A DNA stretch of 64,000 bases, taken from positions 17,745,542 to 17,809,541 of the forward strand of contig NC_034014.1 in NCBI RefSeq assembly GCF_000346465.2, written 5' to 3'. The notes under the pieces are model-generated. The model was not told the DNA's origin. It did not search any database and was given only the letters and a program-made list of their open reading frames with translations. Source of the stretch: Prunus persica (lineage: Eukaryota > Streptophyta > Magnoliopsida > Rosales > Rosaceae). Of the stretch, positions 10,958 through 20,181 are shown one piece after another. The position numbers were made by a program, and so were the translations under genes. Position 1 is the stretch's first letter. Every line of letters starts with the position of its first letter.

Positions 10958-11187
10958 ACCAAAGGAGAGGAAGTTCTATTCAAATTGTGTGTGTTTCCTT
11001 TCTTTTATAATACTGGTACATGACAGAGGCTGATTGTAGTTTGCACCCAAGTTATACTTTGATCTGTATTATTGGCTGGCTGACAACATTGTGATTACTG
11101 GTTAACATGGTTTTGAACTCAACAATTTTTGTCTAATTTTTTTTTACAAGCAAGAAAGGGGAGATTGGAGTATAAGACCTTGAGTGA
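10958..11187. other. Upstream region of the PPR gene
   Basis: Short AT-rich flank holding the minus-strand promoter of the PPR gene. On the minus strand a TATA-like tattataaaag lies near 11010-11000, about 50 bp before the start codon. Confidence 0.4.
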
Positions 11188-11650
11188 ATGGATCTCCAAT
11201 AGTGCGTGGCTAAATATAGCCCTCCATTTATAGTTTTGTAAGGAATAGTGATGGGCTATATTTTTTACTATCTCCAGTAGTGCATGCTAAATCATATGGT
11301 CTTTAATATTTTATTATTTTTAAGTATATTCTTTAAATATATTGGATAATTTAATTAAATTACTATTTTATACCATATTTAAAATTTATTTCAGAAGAGA
11401 AAAAAAATTTCATATAGGATTTTGACATTCATGGATAGGATTTTAGAAAAGAAAAATATTTTCCGATAGGATAAGATTAATTTAAAAACAACAATTGGTC
11501 CACCCAAGAAATAATAAAATAAGATATAACTCACCCAAGAAGTATGCCACATTTGGCTCTTTTGGCCCACTGATTAGGTTTGGCTTGGAGATGGGTTTTG
11601 GGTGTGAAATGGCTAAATTTGAGGATTTAACCTACTATTGGAGATGACCT
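11188..11650. mobile_element. MITE-like element with ATCTCCAATAG ends
   Basis: The left edge has ggatctccaatagtg (about 11190) and the right edge has the complement, ctattggagatgacc (about 11634-11650). The interior is about 430 bp, AT-rich and non-coding, with repeats of the theme atctccagtagtgcatgctaaat. Such ends are common in plant Harbinger-type MITEs. I could not settle a target duplication, so the limits are approximate. Confidence 0.55.
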
Positions 11651-12382
11651 AACTGCTTTTAACCACTTGAGCAAGCTAATAAGCCCATGCTTAAGTATAG
11701 TTTGTTAGTTTTGAACCAGTAGTGGATCCAAAATTTGAAACTTGACTCGATAAAACTTACATTAGAAACCCAATAAAAAATCAAATAAACTCTCATAATA
11801 ACATCAATGCCTTTAATCAAACATTAACATACAACAACAAATCAATCATCCCAACGATACCCATATAAAATCAAACATCTCAACAAAATTCCTAAAATAA
11901 AAAATCTAATTAATTTCAACAAAATCCCCATATTATAATTCATTCTTAATCACCCCTATAGTATATTAGAACGCATCAATGCCCAGTCGTGGGACCGCCC
12001 CTGTTTGGAATTCATTACAAGTTTACTTTGAATGGGTGAAGTTGTGAATAAGGGAAAGAAAGATTGGATATGAGATAAACTACCCTCCCTATTCAATTTA
12101 ATTATTGGGTTTTCATGTATGGATTATGAATTGTAATATAAAATTCACTTACTTTTTTTATTTTATTTCGTTTGTGTTAGGAATCAAAATAATTCTAGAT
12201 AAGTAAACATTATATCAATCTTTTGGTAGTTTTCCAATTATCAAGGGTGACCAAAATTATAGACTTATAAAAACAAAAGTACGCTAATTACAGTTTCAAA
12301 TTTACATTTTTATTTCCACTATTTTCTAACATATCATCTTCAACAACCAAAAGCGGAACTAAGGGTGGCTGAGGTATGCTCC
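11650..12382. other. Non-coding spacer
   Basis: AT-rich, about 730 bp, with many stops in all frames. I see no gene, RNA or clear repeat. Confidence 0.5.
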
Positions 12383-13006
12383 TAAGAGCAGCTCCAGCAA
12401 GGAGCTGAGCCCAAGGCTGGGGGGAGAAAAAAACAAAAATCTGTTTCCAGCGGAGAGCCCAGGCCCGAGCGCAAGGTGGGACTCAGCAACCTGGGCTGGC
12501 CCGAGGGCAAGGTTGGCCCAAGCTCCAGCCCTCGTTTTGGTGCTGACGTCAGCGCTACAGTGCAGGCACTACAGTACCGCTAAAAAAGTCCACGTGTCGC
12601 ATTCTGGGCTCTCCGATCAGATTTTTTTCTCCAATCCAACGGCAGCCAATTTTTGTGCAATAAAAAAATGAAAAAAATTGAATTTTTTTTTAAAAAATAC
12701 CAAAAAATTACAGATTTTTTTTTTTTCTATAAATGCCAAAATTTTATCCGATTGAGATATGAAATTTATAATAAATATTGATATGTACGAACCCAGAAAT
12801 CTTATCTGAAAATATTATCCAAATTAATTATTTTCATTAAAAAATTTGTGAAAAAAATAAAAAAATGAATAGTAATTGCCCTTAGCCATGGCAATGGGTG
12901 GAAACACAAAATACTATTTGCAAGGGCAACCACTATTCACGTGAATAGTGGTTGCCCTACCTCCCCCCTTGCCATGGCTAAGGACAAATGGGTGGAGTTG
13001 CTCTAA
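12383..13006. mobile_element. ~620-bp TIR element with nested palindromes
   Basis: The left end taagagcagctccagc and the right end gggtggagttgctcta are imperfect inverted repeats (AGAGCARCTCCA core). The left third is GC-rich (gctgacgtcagc palindrome at about 12541-12552) and the centre is AT-rich. Near the right end a 15-bp inverted pair, ccttagccatggcaa (12880-12894) and its complement (12969-12983), encloses a perfect 36-bp palindrome. No coding capacity. A MITE or foldback element is the simplest reading; the superfamily is not resolved. Confidence 0.7.
12923..12958. repeat. Perfect 36-bp palindrome
   Basis: Arms of 18 nt with no spacer: agggcaaccactattcac followed by its exact complement gtgaatagtggttgccct. 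It sits inside a further 15-bp inverted pair, so a single strand could fold as a long hairpin. Confidence 0.97.
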
Positions 13007-13009
13007 GAG

Positions 13010-13380
13010 AGAGAGATATATATATATTCAAAATTTTATCAATTCCTTGTTTCTCCCCTCTTTCTCTTTCTTCTCTCTTTTCTTCTTTTTCTGATTTACA
13101 AGTTCACATTCAGATCTACAAGTGCAACAAAGTTTTAGTGTTTATGCCTCAGTTTAAATTTTTTGGATATGCTACTGCTACAAATTGTACTTTTGTTTGT
13201 GTTTTTGCTTCCCACAGTTTCAGTTTTGATTCCCACTCGGTTCTCACTGTATTAATTCACATATGGAAAAAAAAAAATTGGTTCTCATTGTTTATATATA
13301 TCTCTCACCTAAAAAAAAACTGTAGCATACTCCTAGAAAAATTCATAAATCCACCATTATCAACAACTACAGATTTCTAA
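13010..13380. other. Non-coding spacer
   Basis: Pyrimidine-rich then AT-rich sequence. The long open frame starting in the TIR element (12988) is low in complexity and looks fortuitous. Confidence 0.45.
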
Positions 13381-13381
13381 T

Positions 13382-13498
13382 GTTCGACATGTGTACTGTG
13401 AAGCAAATATGATCGCTGATGCTCTCACTAATTTGGGTCAGCATAAACAACGGTTTAGTAATTTCCCCAAAATGCATGACTATGAGGTTGTTATTTGA
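13382..13498 (+). pseudogene. RNase H (RVT_3-type) C-terminal fragment
   Basis: An open stretch of 38 codons ends in TGA and encodes VRHVYCEANMIADALTNLGQ. The H-V-Y-x-E-x-N-x-x-A-D-A-L motif is typical of the last block of the RNase H-like domain found in plant non-LTR retrotransposons and their derived genes; it holds the catalytic His and Asp. Nothing upstream continues the domain, so only the tail is left. A partial copy of a domesticated RNase H-like gene is the alternative. Confidence 0.6.
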
Positions 13499-13862
13499 TC
13501 AAAGGAATATTGGAATCCCTCAAGATTCTCCTTGTAATTTTATTTTGTACTTCAAAAAACAAATGAAGTACAAGTGTGGTTGGTTTTCCTAAGACGTTGG
13601 TTGTTGTGAGATTAGCCTTACTCTTTTAAGTGCTACAAGAGACAACACCTTTAATACAACTTTTGGATATCAACATATGTAGCAGTGTTTTAATTACTCA
13701 AAACATAATGCTCAAGACGTGCAGGTTCAAAATTCATTATTTAATTACTCAAAACATATTTCATTTAAAATTCTTTGAAACACAAGTCACCTCATCAGTG
13801 AGCCACATCCCCACAATCTTGCTATTTCTACCAACCCACTGATAAACTCTAATTGCTTCGCT

Positions 13863-13886
13863 AATATATATATATATATATATATA
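13863..13886. repeat. (AT)n microsatellite
   Basis: About 12 AT units. A second (AT)n run lies at about 14394-14420. Both lie at or inside the edge of the long minus-strand LTR. Confidence 0.9.
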
Positions 13887-14027
13887 CACAATATACTCAT
13901 CACACTACCTAGGTTTCGGAGAAACAATCTAACTAGGGGGTCGTTTGACTAGCCCGCAGGATTTTCAGGTGCTATCCTGTGTCTAGGGATGAGCGGTCCA
14001 ACCGGGAGACGAAACTCCATAGCTCAC

Positions 14028-14278
14028 ACACCGAAACATCCAATGCCATGTGTAGCTCCCAAACTATGTCCTATGCGTGCAGACTGGATCATCACACACT
14101 GGAACATCCAACGCCATGGGTGATGTCCCCAAACAATAGACAGAGTCTTTCCATACGCCGGAACATCCAACGCCGCATATGGAAAGTGTCTCACATGCCG
14201 GAACATCCAACATCGCGTGTGAGACTGATAACCTATTCTTCCCATACGCTGAAACATCCAACGCCACGTGTGGGAAGT
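14028..14278. repeat. Five ~50-60 bp sub-repeats
   Basis: The block cgctgaaacatccaacgcca plus flanks recurs near 14030, 14098, 14158, 14200 and 14250. Each copy is bordered by short inverted words (for example cacac...gtgtg, catacg...cgtatg style), so each could form a small hairpin. It lies inside the LTR. Confidence 0.8.
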
Positions 14279-15599
14279 CTAATAACTGGGGAAGGTACTT
14301 ACATAGTGTAATCATACAATTTCTCTCACAACCCCTCATATTCAAGTTCTTCCACAAACTCACCTTAACAACCCAAGTATCCCACTTCTAGATAATATAT
14401 ATATATATATATATATATATAACTTCCCTAAAATTCATATAAAATATACTTTCGATACCCAACTATGACAAACCCACAATATATTGCCAAAGTGCTATAC
14501 AAACATCAAATTCAACCAATGAATATAATATATTCAATAAATCATTAAAAACATTATGCATAAATCTTTTATCAATAAAACCATGCATATGTTTGAAAAC
14601 AAAGTCCACTCACAAATATTCTCACGTTGCTTGACCACAAGAGGGTCTTGCTTGCTGAGTATGTGTAGTCGGAGCACCTATTTCGAGATACGAACCCTTA
14701 ATTAATATAAAATTACTTCGAAGCGGAAATCACAAATTAAATACTTAAATCCCCAAATTTCCAGTACGTGTACATTGAAGGAGGTATCCTAAGGTCCGAT
14801 TACAAGTTTAGGAATCGCTCATGATTGTACGGTTATCGCTAACCCACAAACTTTGCATTATTGAATCGAAACATTCGGGGCTCCGATTCATGATCCGTGA
14901 AGTTCTATACGGTCCTAGGAATACCTAGATCAACATATTTTAATTGAAAAAAGATCTAATGATCAGAACCTATCGAACCTGGATAACGCACAATATGCGA
15001 AAATCCGTTCGATAGTCAAACGACTTCCGAATTGAGATCCGCGAAATCCTATGCACTCGTGACAATCTAAGGATCTCATCGGGTCAAATTGCAACTTCAC
15101 CAGCCTCGCCCACACGCCGGCTGGTTGTGGGTGTGTAGAGTAAATTTTGGTGACGGAAAAACTCCACACCCGAGCTCACCCTTCCTATCCTAGCTTCTCC
15201 TTAAGGTCAGGATCACTTCATTCAACTACGGGGAGGTCCAATTCGGATGGCAACTGGCCGGAATTTCACTTTAAAATCCGGCCAAAACTTAGGTTTACAA
15301 AATCGGTTTCTACCCAGTAAATCAATCCAAACCTATGCAACAGTCAACTAGAACTCGGAAGATGGATGAGAAACCATACCTCACCCGTCGAAATTGGTGG
15401 CCGGAGGAGAGAGATCGAGAGATTGAAAATTCGTACAAAAACCGGCCTGAAATTCGTATTTTGCGGCGACTGATGGCTGGAGGTGGACTGGGGAACGTCG
15501 GCGAGGTCTGGTCGGACTTTTTGGGTCCGGTCTCGGGGCTGGTCGTGGCCTGTGACGGTGGCTGCATAATTGCTGTCGAGGGAGGGGGAACGACGACGC

Positions 15600-15601
<2 letters not shown>

Positions 15602-15647
<46 letters not shown>
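15602..15647. repeat. (GA)n microsatellite
   Basis: About 23 uninterrupted GA units inside the long LTR. It is a likely polymorphic marker. Confidence 0.97.
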
Positions 15648-15650
<3 letters not shown>

Positions 15651-16205
15651 GAGGTAGAAAGTGAAAAAAATCAGATTTTACTCTCCTCTTTTCGAAATAT
15701 TTACAAGTTTGCCACTGATGATGTTTTGATTGCCAAATCTTCGTTACAACTCCGATTCAGGCCTACCGTGTGTCTACGAATTCGTCTCAGTACTACCTAC
15801 CTAAAAATACCCGTCGTAGTCCCAAAATCCTTCCGAATAGGAAAATGACCAATTTACCCATACTCCAAGGGTAAATTCGTAATTCCACTTTAAATACATT
15901 AAAATAGAGAGTAAATTTGGAGTCGGGGTGTTACATCCTAGGCTTAGACATTTGAAACCTTAGCCCGGCCCAACTTAGCTTGAAAAAACACAAAATCTTG
16001 ATAGGCCCGACATGAGCCCACCATACACCCAATAATTTCAAGCCAAGCCAGCCCAATAAGGACTCTTAGTTTTTTAATTTTGTTAGCCCAATTACAACAA
16101 CAAAGATTCATAGTATGCTCCATATTTTTTCATTTTCTAACGTATCAAACCATCCTAAAATTCAACATGTTATTAAATTTCAAAGTTAAATAGCTAATAT
16201 ATTTA

Positions 16206-16554
16206 GGGAGATTTACTATTATACCCAATATGGGGGCCCAAATTATAAAAATACCCCATATGAAATGGACTTTAGAAACACACCAAAAACTCATTTACAA
16301 CATAACAAAAAACTTTTAACTTCTTATAAATTACAAAACTGTCATTAATTTCTTAAAACAAGCTCAACCCCAAAATCTCATAAAAATACCCAAAACCCTT
16401 AATAGGATATCAAAGTAATTTAATAATTAATATTAAATTCAATAAGGTCAGCTGTCATTTTTTGAGTTTTTTTTAGGTTTATTTATAAAAATTTAATTGT
16501 GTAGGGTTTATTTATAATATTAGTATTAGAAATGGGTATATAACTAAATATCTC
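16206..16554. mobile_element. ~349-bp MITE, family M1 copy 1
   Basis: It begins gggagatttactattatacc and ends taactaaatatctc, so the ends are imperfect inverted repeats (GGAGAT...). The 9 bp atatattta stands on both sides (16197-16205 and 16555-16563). Two more copies of this family lie in the window (18047-19150 interrupted, and 59347-59696). Non-coding. The 9-bp duplication suggests a Mutator-like origin, though another copy shows a better 8-bp match. Confidence 0.88.
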
Positions 16555-16563
16555 ATATATTTA

Positions 16564-18046
16564 CAATTCAAATATCAATAACTTCAAAATTCCATCCAAC
16601 TTCAGTTTCAACCTGCAAAATAAAATAAAATAAATATACAAAGAGATGATCGAATTCGGTTTAAATTGATATGCAAAAGTCAAAACCTAAACCAAACAAT
16701 TATAATGAGATTCGTTTAAATCATTTGACTTTTTTCTAGGTTAAAACCAAACATAACCAATCATTACGATTCGAATCGATCAGATTGATGCCCACCTCGA
16801 TTCTGTAGCAGGACGATTAGGTCTTTTCATTTTTTTGGCTAGGCAGTGTTCTAGCTTATTTTCATATAATAAAAAACAAGCGTGCAATTAGGTAAGATTT
16901 GCGGGTAGTTGGGCAAGCGTGCCTGTCTCAACACTAATTCAATTCTGGTCAGTGGGTCCAGAGATTCTTAATCAAATCAAGTCAAGTCAAAATCTGATTG
17001 GGAAACAAACCTACCATCTTACTGTTGAGGGAATTTTCAGGTTTAAAATTTGGGAAATGGGTGGATACGAAAATGACAGGTTTATTACGTATGAAGTGTG
17101 TTTCATTCATCTCACATGTTTCATATATTTCACATGTTTTTTTTTTTAAAAAAAATTCATGTCACATGAATTTAATTGGGATTTCACATGTTGGAGATGT
17201 GGAGGCATACAAGTTTTATGGGTTTGAAATAATTATTTTAATTCCAAAAAAAAAAAAAAAAAACCCCTTCTATCATTTTTTGCTGTTGCTAAAAGTACTT
17301 TAGAATATCATTATACAAAAATCCTTTTTTTTTTTTAAACATGAAACAATATTAAAATAATGCTCCCCACATTTAGGGCACTTCTAAAAGTTGAGTTGTT
17401 TTATAGAATAGTATGGTAGTATGGTCACATAGTATAGCTTATACACTTTATTATAATATGAGTTGACGATATGGTTGATATTTCTTTTTTTTTAAATAAT
17501 AATATTAATAAATATCCACTTATATTATAACATGTGTACAAATTATCCTATACAATCGTACTATCGTACTATTTTATAATCTCTCGTTTTGTGATTGGCA
17601 ACATTATGATTCTCTTTTTTGGACATAATATAACAATGTGTTTCGTACTTTAGAATGAGAGAGACATGCATAATTATTTGTGATGTACCCTCAAATAGCA
17701 AGATAAGAATAACATTTTTGAAAGCGGGGACATACCTAATTATTGGACACTCATTACCAATAGCAGTGGCACTGATTTAAGAATCAGGGTTCACTTTTTA
17801 CTAAATTGCTCATGAAAGTTAAAGAAAAATTGCCAATACGAAGAGGCAAGAAAAATCAGATGTGTTGAAAATGTGAAATTGTGATACTTGAATCTTTTTT
17901 TAAATTAGAAAGAAAAATTCAAACGCGGGTTAGACTAATTGTCAGAGAGTGTGTTCTCTTGCACTCAATTTTAAACTCAATATTCTTAAATTAGATTTAC
18001 TAAAGTAATTTAGACTTTACTTATATAATTTTTTTTTAAAAAAAAT
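16564..18046. other. Non-coding spacer
   Basis: AT-rich sequence of about 1.5 kb with several poly(A) and poly(T) runs (17250, 17325, 17490). No gene is supported; open frames at 16919-17303 overlap each other and have no protein character. Confidence 0.5.
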
Positions 18047-18071
18047 GGAGATTCACTATCATACCCTCTCA

Positions 18072-18958
18072 ATGAGAAATTATAGAATGGTACGATATCA
18101 CCACGTCAACTAGTGATACTTCCATTCAAAATTCGCCACATGTATTATTTTTTAACAACTGTATTCAACACTCATATTTACTTTTAAAATAAAATTAAAA
18201 TGATTTTTTAAAAACTTTAGAAATAAAAAAACCCAAAAACCACCCGCTTCATCGACAATGACCCCCCACCACTGTCTTCCATGACTACTGCCTCATTCTC
18301 TGTGTGAATTTGACACCCCAACACATGATTCCACTTTCACAATCATTAGAAAAAAAAAATAAATAAATGATTCGGCTATTGATACATGGAAAGCTATGCA
18401 ACCAAGATTGGATTCCTATTCACCTACTGTAAAATTTGCTTTTCTTGTCAATAATCTCAATGGCCATATTCCTTGTAGGACTTTGGAAGCTTATCAAATT
18501 CCTCAAAAACTTTTAGACTTGTTGACCTTCGCGTATGAAATTAAATAATTTACCAAAGACCATAAACCCATCCCCAACAAATCTTCAATCTAAATTCCTT
18601 GAACCCTAAAGCCATCACAGAGAGAAAATTCCATGAACCCTAAATCCATAATAGAGAGGAGGGATGGAGAGGGAGAAGGGGAGAGAGATTGGAAAAATGA
18701 AAGAACGAACGGAAGCCATGGCAGAAAGTGGGCAGCGGAGGCTTTGTCGCGAGCTCAGGGAAGTGGTTGTTGGCGATTTTTATTATTAATGAGTTTTTTT
18801 TATATATATATATTTTATGGTTTTAAATTATAAAATTAGATTTTTAAATCCAGCTGCATAAATAGTTAATTTTTCTTTAAAAAATAGTATACATGACGCA
18901 TTTTGAATAGAAGTATTACCATATGACGTGGTGATATCGTATCATTATATAATTTCTC
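18072..18958. mobile_element. ~890-bp non-autonomous TIR element inside the MITE
   Basis: It has terminal inverted repeats of about 80 bp. The left arm reads gagaaattatagaatggtac then gatatcaccacgtca; the right arm, read on the other strand, has gagaaattatataatgatac then gatatcaccacgtca. The interior holds an exon-like open stretch (18369-18548) and GA-rich non-coding sequence. The limits are good to a few bases. A Pack-type element, in which a TIR element has captured host sequence, is one explanation. Confidence 0.75.
18369..18548 (+). other. Exon-like open stretch inside a TIR element (possible captured gene fragment)
   Basis: Sixty codons stay open up to a TAA and have the balanced composition of real protein (DSAIDTWKAMQPRLDSYSPT, then FAFLVNNLNGHIP, then EAYQIPQKLLDLLTFAYE), unlike the AT-rich surroundings. 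I do not recognise the parent gene. It has no start codon in context and no splice partner that I can see, so I do not call it a gene. Confidence 0.4.
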
Positions 18959-19150
18959 TCTACCCCAAAATCTTATAAAAAGCTCCAAAACACTCAATAG
19001 GGCATTATAGTAATTTAATAATAAAAATTAAATTGAATAGTGCAAGCTGTTAATTTTTGGGATTTTTTTAGGGTCTGTTTATAGAAATTAAATGGTGCAG
19101 AGTTTATCTATATCATTAATACTAAAAATAAGTATATGACTAAATATCTC

Positions 19151-19850
19151 TAAAAAAAGAACCAGTAACTAAATAAATATGGTAATTAATTAATTTTAGG
19201 GAATTTTTTTTTTTATGGTAATGAAAATTAAAATGTTACTTCATGAATTAGTTATCTTCTTTTTTCTTTTTCAGGTTTCTCCCAAAAAAACACATGTAAA
19301 AGCATACACTTCTCGTGGGTCTGGTGGTGGGTGGGTAGATTAGCAGAACTGTTGCTACCAACCACATAAATTCTAAAAAAAATAACAGGACAAATTTAGT
19401 AGGTCCTCGAGGCACAGACGGATACCTCCTACAGTGAGTCTAACAAAAAAAATAATACCTGAATTTGTTATTTAAATTAATACCCTTGAAGTTTTTGTTT
19501 GAGATTTCATAAATTATACGAACACTCTATAAAATTTTAATATTATAAAATTTTTAAAAAAAATTAATTATTCGTTTAAAATTTATGATTTCATTTATAA
19601 AATTTTAATTTATGCAAATGACAAAGACTAACTTTTTTATGTGAAATTTATTTATTTATATAAAATTATTAACGAAAAGAGTTTTTGTGAAAATAATTTT
19701 AAATTTTATTGGAAGTTAATGTAATTTTTAAAAAATATTAGGGATTTTGTGAAATACAAAAGTACGCTCAGGTTGATGCTCAATTCCGAAATACGAAAGT
19801 ACGCTCAGCTGCAACGCCTTAAATAATGTGTTTGCCAAAAACGACTTGAG
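19151..19850. other. Non-coding spacer before shikimate kinase
   Basis: AT-rich. The phrase gaaatacgaaagtacgctcag is repeated (about 19752 and 19788, first copy slightly different). No gene. Confidence 0.45.
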
Positions 19851-20181
19851 ACTGGAGCGAGAGAAAGAGAGAGAAGAGACTCTGCACCCAAGTGCTTGAA
19901 GCTAAAGACTCTGCAACCAATCACTTTCGTTTTGAGAGAGGTAGGTGCTCTACTCGTTCTTCAAATCCTCAAATCCACCACATTTTCATTTGATACATGG
20001 TTTTGATTTGTATATTATGTATCAGATGATTGATATTGAATCTGAAATTCGTAGTTTTAGTCAGATTTTTTATGTTTTCGCTTTCTGCGGTGGAATTTCA
20101 GGCTTGAATTTGTGGATACAAATCGAGAATTGTTTAGGTGATTAGTTTGGCAGAGTCGTTGGTGAAAGTCGAGCTTTTCTG
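19851..20181 (+). promoter_or_regulatory. Probable 5' UTR of shikimate kinase with a leader intron
   Basis: A purine-rich stretch (gagaaagagagagaagagac) at 19860 is followed by gagag|gtaggtgct at about 19939 and by gtggaatttcag|gcttg at about 20101. This gives a plausible 160-bp intron in the leader. The donor and acceptor are consensus-like but unproven. Confidence 0.4.

Larger units (their letters stand above)
13900..15935 (-). mobile_element. Long LTR (solo or truncated), TGTAACACCCCGA family
   Basis: On the minus strand it starts TGTAACACCCCGACTCC at 15935. It shares with the LTR at 32797 both this start and an inner block: here ggtgctccgactacacatac...gaccctcttgtggtcaagca, there ggtactccgaccacgcg...gaccctcttagggtcaagca. 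No gag, pol or partner LTR adjoins it. The left end is uncertain: it lies beyond the five sub-repeats at 14030-14280, and I could not find a matching target duplication for tccta (15936-15940). Confidence 0.7.
18047..19150. mobile_element. MITE family M1 copy 2, split by another TIR element
   Basis: The left end ggagattcactatcataccc (18047) and the right part (about 18960-19150, ending gactaaatatctc) match the two ends of family M1. Between them is a separate element of about 890 bp, described in its own entry. The short A-rich flanks (aaaaaaaat before, taaaaaaag after) allow a 9-bp duplication but are too simple to prove it. Confidence 0.78.

Noticed and set aside
12988..13380. 130-codon open frame, plus strand
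   Set aside because: Starts inside a TIR element and is built of Ser/Phe/Lys runs from pyrimidine-rich and poly(A) sequence.
14066..14080. tccta word as left target duplication of the LTR ending at 15935
   Set aside because: It falls inside the sub-repeat series, which extends further left, so the match to tccta at 15936 is probably chance.
14030..14280. CRISPR-like spacing of five short repeats
   Set aside because: Repeats are degenerate, spacers are themselves similar, and the block sits inside a plant LTR; no cas genes.
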